A stretch of 14,755 nucleotides of DNA from Fibrobacterota bacterium (lineage in GTDB: Bacteria > Fibrobacterota > Chitinivibrionia > Chitinivibrionales > Chitinispirillaceae), in NCBI GenBank assembly GCA_023412475.1, contig JAEYNR010000083.1, positions 1 through 14,755 of the forward strand, given 5' to 3'. Both the position numbers and the translations under genes were made by a program. The notes beneath the pieces were generated by a model. The model was not told the origin of the DNA and did no database searches. It saw nothing but the letters and a program-made list of their open reading frames with translations. This document shows positions 1 through 6,782 of the stretch, in pieces (position 1 is the first letter of the stretch; each line of letters begins with the position of its first letter).

Positions 1-41
1 GGGATAGCGATGTAACAGATGGTTTTGGCTTGTTAACGTAA
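1..41 (+). CDS. Possible 3' end of a truncated rightward gene
   Basis: Frame 3 reads DSDVTDGFGLLT and then a TAA at 39-41. The stretch is too short to identify a family. The only support is that a small hairpin with a following T-run (78-100) lies shortly downstream, where a terminator would be expected. It could equally be non-coding sequence. Confidence 0.2.
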   Translation, partial: DSDVTDGFGLLT

Positions 42-77
42 TCAACTTTCAAACGAAAAACCTGTAGAAAAGTATTT

Positions 78-100
78 TTGGATCGTCAGATCCAATTTTA
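78..100 (+). terminator. Weak hairpin, possible terminator
   Basis: A perfect 7-bp inverted repeat, TTGGATC and GATCCAA, flanks the 4-nt loop GTCA and is followed by TTTTA. The stem is short and holds only three G-C pairs. It would suit the end of a gene stopping at 39-41, but it is weak for an intrinsic terminator. Confidence 0.3.
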
Positions 101-582
101 TAAAAGAATCGTACGTTTTAGGTTATACCAAAAATCTTCTTTTATCTGAATGATACTATCAATTTGCTCACAACTGTCAAAAAATAAATATCAAAGAGAG
201 ACTCACGAATGTAACCTTGAGGTGTTTTAATAGAACATTCAATAATTGATCTTGAGCTGTAAAGCAACTTACTTGCTGTTATACATCACCCTGCCCCTTC
301 CAGAGCTCACCAATAGCTTTATTTGCCACAAAGGAAAACTGTTTATTGCAACCGATCTATAAAAACCTTGTAGAGCTTTATTTTTTTAAATAACGTAGCA
401 ATATTTTGCAGTAGCGGTAGAGCTGGTTTCTTCCAGATTATATGCTCATAAACATTGCCTGAATACGGACTTAGCCCAGGACATTAGCTTAAAACACATA
501 GTCACAGAAAACGATGTTCCTGCTGCAACACACTCAGAAATGACATTTTTTATGCCAAGTGCCCCACTCTCAAACACCAAAC
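101..582. other. Gene-less AT-rich stretch
   Basis: No open frame here has a recognisable protein, a good ribosome binding site or convincing length. On the minus strand a few short protein-like fragments of about 20 codons appear in different frames, each ended by stops, which could mean a long-decayed gene. I recognise no family in them and see no terminal inverted repeats, tRNA or other RNA structure. Confidence 0.5.
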
Positions 583-858
583 CTACTGTCCCAGGGAGAA
601 CATGCTCTCCAGATCGTGTTTTGAGTGTACCTTGAAAGCCATCATTGTTTCAGAATCGAGTATTCCATCAATTTTTAAAAGAGATTCGGTTACTATCAAA
701 GCCATATCGTCATTGGTTTTAACCCTAATAATTACTGCAAGATCATATTTGCCAGCCACCGAATATACTTCGCTTATTCCATTCATATCTGCCAAAGAGT
801 CTGCAATGCTGTTCACAGAATCTCTTTTTACCTTAAGCAGCACAATTGCGTTTACCAT
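583..858 (-). CDS. Stand-alone Lrp/AsnC ligand-binding (RAM) domain protein
   Basis: The 91-residue product is a single alpha-beta RAM (Lrp/AsnC C-terminal) domain. It starts MVNAIVLLKVK, has the glycine-centred turn AGKYDLAVIIRV at about residues 35-46, and a final beta strand near MMAFKV. There is no helix-turn-helix, so it cannot bind DNA in the usual Lrp way. Such small proteins are thought to bind amino acids or similar effectors, or to form mixed oligomers with full-length Lrp proteins. The ATG at 858 was chosen because AGGAG lies 6 nt upstream. An in-frame ATG at 933 would sit inside the likely promoter. The gene is monocistronic and divergent from the lptFG operon. Domain identity is confident; the ligand is unknown. 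Confidence 0.85.
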   Translation of the reverse strand: MVNAIVLLKVKRDSVNSIADSLADMNGISEVYSVAGKYDLAVIIRVKTNDDMALIVTESLLKIDGILDSETMMAFKVHSKHDLESMFSLGQ

Positions 859-904
859 ATAAACTCCTGATTTTGAAAAACTATCGGAAATTTCTTTATA
901 ACTC

Positions 905-933
905 AATATATTTAAAATCGTAATCGACATCAA
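905..933 (-). promoter_or_regulatory. Probable sigma70-type promoter of the RAM-domain gene
   Basis: On the minus strand the -35 TTGATG (928-933) and -10 TATATT (905-910) are separated by 17 nt. Transcription would start near 898, about 40 nt before the ATG at 858. This supports the shorter start for the gene. Confidence 0.55.
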
Positions 934-1027
934 AAGACATTTTTACAAACAATATCAGGGGGGTAATAAGGCTCCACCGTCAACACCTACCTATTTAGGA
1001 CCTCTGATAAGCTTGCGAAGCGATTTC

Positions 1028-1056
1028 TTGAAAAAATGCCAGCAAGGACATATATT
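1028..1056 (+). promoter_or_regulatory. Probable sigma70-type promoter of the lptFG operon
   Basis: TTGAAA (1028-1033) and TATATT (1051-1056) are separated by exactly 17 nt. The start would fall near 1063, leaving a leader of about 90 nt before the ATG at 1155. I see no obvious riboswitch-like structure in that leader. Confidence 0.55.
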
Positions 1057-1154
1057 ATAGAATCGAAATTTTGTTGATCTATTATATGATTTTTAAGGGC
1101 ATCCTGTCCAAAATACCAGTTTTAAACCACCTCTCCGGCTGATTCACATAATTT

Positions 1155-3710
1155 ATGATTTTATACCGATATATTATCCGGGAGCTTATTTTTCCATTTC
1201 TGGTCTCTCTGGGGATCATAAGCTTTCTGTTTGTGATGCAAACTGCTGTAGCGCTTCTAGATAAGATAATTTCAAAAGGCATCGAGCCATCGATAGTTTT
1301 GGAAGTATTTCTTGTTCAGTTAGGGTGGATTATAGTGCTTGCAGTGCCCATGGCGGTTCTTATGGGTTCGCTCTGGACATTTGGAAGAATGTCAGGAGAT
1401 AATGAGATAACCTCTATAAAAGCATCCGGGCAGAGCGTTTTAACACTTCTTTTCCCAGTATTATCTGCAGCCATGGTCATCACAGCTCTTGTTTTTTATT
1501 TTAATGATCTTATTCTTCCAGATGCCAATCACCACACAGCAAACCTTCTCTCTGATATCTCCCGAAAACGTCCGGCAGCCCTTATCGAACCCAAAGTGCT
1601 TATTCGTGATTTTTCCGGATACACCATTTATACAGATGACGTAAATGCACGAACAGGAACACTGCACAAAGTAAGGATATTTACCGATGCTGCAAGCCAG
1701 GATCCAACCCTTACGGTGGCAGACAGTGGTGCCATTCGTTTAACGCCGGATCAGGCATTTCTGGAGCTGACTTTATATGATGGCGAGAGTCACAGTTACT
1801 CCAGAGAAAAAAAAGGTGAATATTTTGTGGGTCGATTTCAAAAACAGATAGTTTGTATAAAAAATGTGGATTCCGACTTTAAACGCACCAATTCAAATTA
1901 TAGAGGCGACCGGGAAAAAAGCACAAAACTGATGATGGAGGATGTGAAGCAGCTAAAAAAGGCTAATAAAGAGGTTATTAAAGAGTATCACACACTACTG
2001 GATACGTTCACGGGGCGTATTCGCCATCTTGATTCTCTTGCTGCCATTTACAAAGACAGCACCGAAGTACTCGAAGCAAAGTCATTTGAATCCTGGGCAG
2101 CAAAAGTAAGTCCGTCGAGAACAGCCCCTTTAACGAAGGCCAAAGACCATGAAGGGCGCATAGAACGGGTCATCAGACGTATGCATTCCAATAACACAAT
2201 GATAAACCAGTTCATGGTGGAGGTTCACAAAAAGTATGCTATTCCCGCAGCCTGCATAATATTTGTTCTAATTGGAGCTCCTCTGGGTATCATGGCAAAA
2301 CGTGGTGGGTTTACAGTTGGTGCCAGCTACAGTGTTCTGTTTTTTGTTATAAACTGGGCATTTCTGATTGGTGGAGAATCTTTTGCAGATAAGATGCTGA
2401 TTCATCCAGCAGTGGCTATGTGGTCAGGGAATGTCCTTGTGGGAATTTTCGGAATAATTCTTACCATACTTATGCTCAAAGAAACACAAATCCGTTTCGA
2501 TGCAATACCTAACTGGTTTAAAAGAGTTTTCAGCAAGCAAAGGAAGCCTAAGAATCACCATATTCTTGGTTTTTTATCAAACGTGCTCAGAACAGTGCTC
2601 TGGACACCACGCTGGGTAAGCAGATTATTTATTGGAAGACTTCCTACCTATTTTCTGGGCTCGTTCCTTGGGATCTCTATAGGTTTATTAATTGCATTAA
2701 TAGTCATCTTTGTTTTTGTGGATTATTTTGGAAATCTAAGAAAATATGAGAATATTCCAGTCAATCAGATGGCTATTTTTTTCTTATATACCATTCCTTA
2801 CATCATCCAAATCACTCTTCCCATTGTTCTTCTTCTTTCATCGATGTTTTCGATAGGCAAAATGGCCAAAAACAGTGAAATTACAGCAATGAAAGCATCG
2901 GGGATTAATATACGCCAAATCTCAAATCCGGTACTTTTACTAGGATTTCTACTCTCCGGAGCTGTCTTTTATGGAGGTGAAAAAATTCTTCCAAAGGCAA
3001 ATGAAATTCGAAGAGATATTCTTGATAACAAGCGGGTAAACCGCAATCCGGCAACAGGCGTAGTAAAGGAGTTCCGTCGCAATTTCTTTTATTTGGGAAA
3101 TTCAAATACCATGTATACATTTCAGGAATTCAGCACAGTACCTCAGAATGCCAGAAATGTCTGTAAGGAAGTGTTTACCAATAACCGTGTTATTAAAAGA
3201 GTCCAGGCTGAGAAGATGGTTTTTGACAGTACCGGATGGAGATTTGTTAATGGAAAGATCAGGGATTTCAGCGATTCGCTTCCTGCAATTATCTCCTTTG
3301 ACACTCTCAGTGACTCAGTACTCACAGCAACACCGACAGACATGGTAGCCAGGATAAAAGGCAAATCGGAAATGAGCTACTGGGAGTTGAAAATGTTTAT
3401 GGAGAATGCAAAAAAAAGAGGTGAAAAAGTGGAAAAGTACCAGGGAGAACTCGAATTTAAAATAGCACTTCCTTTTATGAATTTTATAGTTATTCTTTTG
3501 GGTGTAGCCATTACAGCGCGAACCGGTAAAAAAGGTGGAGCAGTCCTTTTTGGTACTGGTCTGGCGATGGTAATTACTTACTGGCTCCTCTCCAGGTTTG
3601 CCATCGTATTTGCACAAAATGGTCATATGCCAACTCTTCTGGGTGCCTGGATCGGTAACATAATCTTTTTTCTTATCGGTTTAATTCTTTACAGAAAGGC
3701 ATCAAGGTGA
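1155..3710 (+). CDS. lptFG: Fused LptF-LptG lipopolysaccharide export permease
   Basis: This 851-residue protein contains two complete YjgP/YjgQ-family permeases in tandem. LptF and LptG normally form a heterodimer with the LptB ATPase (LptB2FG), which pulls LPS from the inner membrane toward the LptC/LptA bridge. The N half (1-447) opens MILYRYIIREL, typical of LptF, and carries EITSIKASG from residue 84. The C half (494-851) has KYENIPVNQM and NSEITAMKASG from residue 573, typical of LptG. Each half shows three membrane helices, a periplasmic domain and three more helices. The linker (about 448-493) is basic and should be cytosolic, so the fusion is topologically sound. The N-half periplasmic region is about 80 residues longer than usual, with a charged helical segment near 256-345. 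The ribosome binding site is weak. The end overlaps the next gene by GTGA. Confidence 0.93.
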   Translation: MILYRYIIRELIFPFLVSLGIISFLFVMQTAVALLDKIISKGIEPSIVLEVFLVQLGWIIVLAVPMAVLMGSLWTFGRMSGDNEITSIKASGQSVLTLLFPVLSAAMVITALVFYFNDLILPDANHHTANLLSDISRKRPAALIEPKVLIRDFSGYTIYTDDVNARTGTLHKVRIFTDAASQDPTLTVADSGAIRLTPDQAFLELTLYDGESHSYSREKKGEYFVGRFQKQIVCIKNVDSDFKRTNSNYRGDREKSTKLMMEDVKQLKKANKEVIKEYHTLLDTFTGRIRHLDSLAAIYKDSTEVLEAKSFESWAAKVSPSRTAPLTKAKDHEGRIERVIRRMHSNNTMINQFMVEVHKKYAIPAACIIFVLIGAPLGIMAKRGGFTVGASYSVLFFVINWAFLIGGESFADKMLIHPAVAMWSGNVLVGIFGIILTILMLKETQIRFDAIPNWFKRVFSKQRKPKNHHILGFLSNVLRTVLWTPRWVSRLFIGRLPTYFLGSFLGISIGLLIALIVIFVFVDYFGNLRKYENIPVNQMAIFFLYTIPYIIQITLPIVLLLSSMFSIGKMAKNSEITAMKASGINIRQISNPVLLLGFLLSGAVFYGGEKILPKANEIRRDILDNKRVNRNPATGVVKEFRRNFFYLGNSNTMYTFQEFSTVPQNARNVCKEVFTNNRVIKRVQAEKMVFDSTGWRFVNGKIRDFSDSLPAIISFDTLSDSVLTATPTDMVARIKGKSEMSYWELKMFMENAKKRGEKVEKYQGELEFKIALPFMNFIVILLGVAITARTGKKGGAVLFGTGLAMVITYWLLSRFAIVFAQNGHMPTLLGAWIGNIIFFLIGLILYRKASR

Positions 3711-4117
3711 ATACTCCACCTAAAATTTTGATTATCGATGATAGTCACGATGAACTGGATATGCTGGAAATTATTCTTTACAAAGAATACGACATCCTGA
3801 CATCACTAAACGGTTTTGATGGGCTTAAAAAAGCCGAAGAGGAGTCTCCGGATCTCATAATTACCGATATTATGATGCCGGTTATGGATGGTATTCGACT
3901 TTTCAACAATCTTAAAAAGCAAAATAAGACCGCTCACATCCCAGTTATTGCGGTCACATCTTTTCTAAAAAAAATCACCCGTCGCAGTCTCAGAAATATT
4001 GGTTTTGATGCTGTAATTTCAAAGCCTTTCGATCGTAAGCTAATTTTAGATTCCATAAATAAGATTTTTCTAAAAGCAGTTCCTGCTGAGACTTCAACCG
4101 ACGGACCACAAACGTGA
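3707..4117 (+). CDS. Single-domain response regulator (CheY-like receiver)
   Basis: This 136-residue receiver has all the phosphorylation residues: the acidic pair D11-D12, phosphoacceptor D54 (in TDIMMPVMDG), T84 and K106 (in SKPF). There is no output domain. The 20 or so residues after the receiver fold are low-complexity. It probably relays a histidine-kinase signal by protein contact, possibly to the diguanylate cyclase encoded next, but no kinase lies in the window. It starts at GTG 3707, whose TG overlaps the lptFG stop (GTGA), with AAAGG 7 nt upstream. It ends in an identical GTGA overlap with the next gene, so all three are probably translationally coupled. Family is certain; the partner is inferred. 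Confidence 0.9.
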   Translation: MNTPPKILIIDDSHDELDMLEIILYKEYDILTSLNGFDGLKKAEEESPDLIITDIMMPVMDGIRLFNNLKKQNKTAHIPVIAVTSFLKKITRRSLRNIGFDAVISKPFDRKLILDSINKIFLKAVPAETSTDGPQT

Positions 4118-5868
4118 CTACAATAATTCAAATATCGCTGATATTATTTTGTGCCGCCGCTTATTTTATTGACGGCTTGCACGGCAGGTTTACAGTTCCG
4201 CTCTCCGCTCTGGCAGCCATGGCTTTGTGTCTGGTTCCTTCCAAAAAGAAAATCAGGTATCATAGTGATAATTATGAAACGAACCCTGGAAAAGAAGCGC
4301 TCCAGGAACCTCTTTTAAACCGTTTGGCACAGAAACAGGTTATTGATGATACATCAATCCTGCGAGTGAATGCCCTGGGTTCTGCATATCGGAAAGAGCA
4401 GTGGCTGCTGACAGAAAAAATCATAGATCTTCTGCTTGAGGACTGTATCAAACTGATCCGGGCACGACTTGACGCTCACACAGTAGCTATTTTTTTCCCC
4501 ACTCTCGATGAAGGGTTGAAATTAAGAAAATATTCATCCCCATCTCAGTTTATAAACCAAAATGCGATCATTTATCCTGGTATGGGAGTAATTGGAGGTT
4601 TTCTCAAAGAAGGCTTAAAGCAGCTTAATCTTCAGGAGATAATAAGCGATTCGGTTACCCTTTACTATTATTCTCAAGATGCAGGCATCCGTTCGCTCAT
4701 GGCCAGCCCCATTGTTGCAGGTGATGCTGAACGGGGCAGCATAATAGTGGACAGTACAAACAAGAAAAATTTTACCGATGAAGATCATGTTTTTCTTTCT
4801 GTAGTAGCTTCAGTACTGGGGAACGCAGTTTTCAACACCTATCTTTACACAGAATACAAACTGGAACATATCCGTCTTGCTGCAATGAGCAGTATCGAAA
4901 AAGAGTTTTTCCATAATCTCTCTATAGATGCAATTCTGGATAAGATGCTGGAGGTTGTCCCTTTTGCGATCTCCTGCAACCGGTTAACTATTAGTATTAA
5001 ATCCCTAACAGAGAAATGTGCAGTAATAAAACGGACCTGGGGAATCAGCACTGATTCCTTAGATAATCTGCAGTTTTCTTTGAAAGGGAAAAATCTTGCA
5101 TCACTGATATATTCTAAAAACATCAGTATTTTCCGTAACTTTTCAAAAGATCATTACGAAGCTCGCTATACAGAAAACGAGCCACATAATGAGGAATTCT
5201 CTTCTTTTCTGGCAGTTCCCATTGGTGTTGATGATTCAAAAGGATTGATTCTTCTGGAATCTGTGAGCCGTGATGCGTTCTGTGAATCCGATAAAGACCT
5301 TCTGGTCAGACTGGCACTTTCTGCAGGCCTGGCTATTGAGAAGATTCTGATTCTCGATCAGGCCAGAAATCTTGCTACTCACGATGGGCTTACCGGTCTT
5401 AACAATCACCGTGAGTTTCAACAAATTCTCTCCGATGAAATCACTCGCGCCATCCGTTATCAGGATTCACTCTCTTTAATTATATGCGATATCGATTTTT
5501 TTAAAAAGGTAAATGACACCTATGGGCATCAATTTGGAGACACAGTCCTCAAGGGAGTTGCATCATGTCTGGAGAGCTGCATTCGTCAGGGTGTAGACAC
5601 TGTAGCCAGATATGGGGGTGAGGAATTTGCCCTTATTCTTGTTAAATCAGATGATAGCAATGCAGTGGAAACAGCCGAAAGAATAAGACAGCAGGTCAGC
5701 TCCAAACTCTTCAGAGCCCCTTCAGGAGAAGACGTTCATGTCACTATGAGTTTCGGAATTGCTGTTTACCGGCAGCATGCCCGCCACATAGATGAACTTA
5801 TTAAAAAGGCAGACAGAGCTCTTTACCGTGCTAAAGATAATGGAAGAAACCGGGTGGAAGTATTTTGA
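4114..5868 (+). CDS. Membrane-anchored GAF-GAF-GGDEF diguanylate cyclase
   Basis: The 584-residue protein should make cyclic di-GMP from two GTP. The N-terminus has one or two hydrophobic segments (about 3-19 and 27-42), then a basic stretch (SKKK). Two GAF-like sensor domains follow (about 75-245 and 265-420). A complete GGDEF domain starts at about HDGLTGL (423) with DIDFFKKVNDTYGH and the active-site GGEEF at 501-505, so catalysis is expected. At the product-inhibition I-site the RxxD position reads QGVD (492-495), with arginine one residue too early, so feedback inhibition may be weak. The GAF ligands are unknown; I see no phytochrome-type chromophore cysteine motif. The start GTG overlaps the receiver gene stop. 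Confidence 0.92.
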   Translation: MTTIIQISLILFCAAAYFIDGLHGRFTVPLSALAAMALCLVPSKKKIRYHSDNYETNPGKEALQEPLLNRLAQKQVIDDTSILRVNALGSAYRKEQWLLTEKIIDLLLEDCIKLIRARLDAHTVAIFFPTLDEGLKLRKYSSPSQFINQNAIIYPGMGVIGGFLKEGLKQLNLQEIISDSVTLYYYSQDAGIRSLMASPIVAGDAERGSIIVDSTNKKNFTDEDHVFLSVVASVLGNAVFNTYLYTEYKLEHIRLAAMSSIEKEFFHNLSIDAILDKMLEVVPFAISCNRLTISIKSLTEKCAVIKRTWGISTDSLDNLQFSLKGKNLASLIYSKNISIFRNFSKDHYEARYTENEPHNEEFSSFLAVPIGVDDSKGLILLESVSRDAFCESDKDLLVRLALSAGLAIEKILILDQARNLATHDGLTGLNNHREFQQILSDEITRAIRYQDSLSLIICDIDFFKKVNDTYGHQFGDTVLKGVASCLESCIRQGVDTVARYGGEEFALILVKSDDSNAVETAERIRQQVSSKLFRAPSGEDVHVTMSFGIAVYRQHARHIDELIKKADRALYRAKDNGRNRVEVF

Positions 5869-5875
5869 AAGCTGG

Positions 5876-5911
5876 TAATTTGCAGTAAGTGCAAAATTAA
5901 CCTGTTTTTTT
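5876..5911 (+). terminator. Weak hairpin plus T-run after the diguanylate cyclase gene
   Basis: TTTGCA (5879-5884) and TGCAAA (5890-5895) pair around GTAAG, extended with one bulge to TAATTTGCA and TGCAAAATTA. A run of eight T follows at 5904-5911. The T-run is about 8 nt from the stem, so it is not a classic intrinsic terminator, but it lies just where the two convergent transcription units meet. Confidence 0.35.
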
Positions 5912-6501
5912 CATCTTGGATCAGCATAATCCGAATTATAACTTACAATTGCTTTATTAAATAACCTTTTGGGTATCCCTACTGTAATAAAGATACTTGC
6001 CAACATCCCTGAAACACTCGTAAAAATATATGGCTTCACTCTATCGAAATCATTATGTTTCACAAGGCCTGTTATCAGTGGTATTACAAATGCAGTTGAT
6101 GAAATAATACCAGATATTTCGGTAAACCGATAGCTACGATAGTAGTTATATGCTTTGGTATTCTCTTTTATTTTATCAACAAGCTGCCTGTTCAGACCAA
6201 GGGACCTGTATTTTGTAAATTCAATATTATCAAAAGAATAATACAAAACAGGCTCTCTTTTTTTTTCATACTGAAAATGTACATAATTTAAGTTGTTACC
6301 GACATCCTCCCAAACGATTTCTTCTTTTAAACCGGAAAAAAATGACAGTCTGGCATTTATAGTTTTTTTCAAAAATGCATCATCTGCATAATAAAAAGTA
6401 TCCTTTTCACTAATTCTGGAATAGATTTCATCGGGATAGACAGTATCATTATCAAAGATAGTATCGCTGCTCGATTTCCAATACTTGCCGATACTGTTCA
6501 C
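5911..6501 (-). CDS. Unrecognised two-helix membrane protein (body of a frameshifted gene)
   Basis: This 196-codon frame begins at GTG 6501, without a ribosome binding site and two codons after an in-frame TGA. The N-terminal two thirds is hydrophilic and tyrosine/aspartate-rich (DTIFDNDTVYPDEIYSRI). Two membrane segments follow at about 128-147 and 158-175, and the C-terminus ends in KRLFNKAIVSYN. A pair of helices followed by an A-V-x-x-YN-like ending is reminiscent of uncharacterised exported proteins of Bacteroidota-like bacteria (from memory, not checked). The true N-terminus is probably the signal peptide encoded in another frame at 6452-6586, so this is likely the main part of one disrupted gene. 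It lies downstream of radA and converges on the diguanylate cyclase gene. Function unknown. Confidence 0.6.
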   Translation of the reverse strand: MNSIGKYWKSSSDTIFDNDTVYPDEIYSRISEKDTFYYADDAFLKKTINARLSFFSGLKEEIVWEDVGNNLNYVHFQYEKKREPVLYYSFDNIEFTKYRSLGLNRQLVDKIKENTKAYNYYRSYRFTEISGIISSTAFVIPLITGLVKHNDFDRVKPYIFTSVSGMLASIFITVGIPKRLFNKAIVSYNSDYADPR

Positions 6502-6586
6502 ATATCAGGGTGTCACCTGTTTTCAGGATCAGAATATCAGAAAAAACAGATGTACAAAGGAAGGTGATAATTACTGAGGAGAACAT
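6452..6586 (-). pseudogene. Signal-peptide start of the same gene, in a different frame
   Basis: A 44-codon frame starts at ATG 6586 behind an excellent ribosome binding site, GGAGGG, 4 nt upstream. It encodes a typical export signal (MFSSVIITFLCTSVFS) and a mature start DILILKTGDTLIC, a common opening for secreted proteins of unknown function. It stops at TGA 6452 after overlapping the 196-codon body frame by about 50 nt. Moving from this frame to the body needs a +1 shift somewhere in 6455-6504, so one extra base there (or two lost) would explain the break. A sequencing error, a real mutation, or less likely recoding are all possible. Confidence 0.6.
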
Positions 6587-6596
6587 TTTACCCTCC
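6584..6596 (-). promoter_or_regulatory. Strong ribosome binding site that locates the true start of the frameshifted gene
   Basis: On the minus strand GGAGGG (6591-6596) precedes ATG 6586 by TAAA. This is one of the strongest Shine-Dalgarno matches in the window. It argues that translation begins here and not at the GTG at 6501. Confidence 0.6.
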
Positions 6597-6782
6597 GAAA
6601 ATTATTATTTTGGCTCCTGGTAGTTTGATTTCACATCAACATCCGGCACAACAATCTTAAATAGCGGGTAAAAAACAATCATCTCATTTGGATGTTGCTA
6701 TATAAATAGTATATGCACAAATTAAGATGAGAAATATTTTAATATAAGCTGTTTTTGTTTATAAGGAAGTTAAAATATGCAC

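Noticed and set aside
465..471. Extra ACGGACT copy in the left gene-less stretch, and AGTCCGT copies inside lptFG and coaBC
   Set aside because: These single copies match the number expected by chance and lack the spacing and T-tracts of the cluster at 14575-14636.
42..582. Insertion-sequence remnant
   Set aside because: No terminal inverted repeats, no target duplication and no recognisable transposase motif could be found by eye.
583..933. Longer 116-residue version of the RAM-domain protein starting at 933
   Set aside because: The extra 25 residues do not belong to the domain, the start codon overlaps the likely -35 element, and the ATG at 858 has a good AGGAG site.
6452..6586. Programmed ribosomal frameshift in the exported-protein gene
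   Set aside because: I see no slippery heptamer, stop-codon shift site or strong downstream structure in the overlap; an indel or sequencing error is simpler.
6696..6717. Imperfect palindrome TGC-TATATAAATAGTATAT-GCA upstream of the frameshifted gene
   Set aside because: It is mostly A/T with mismatches, so chance symmetry is likely. A TATACT within it could be a -10 element but no acceptable -35 accompanies it.
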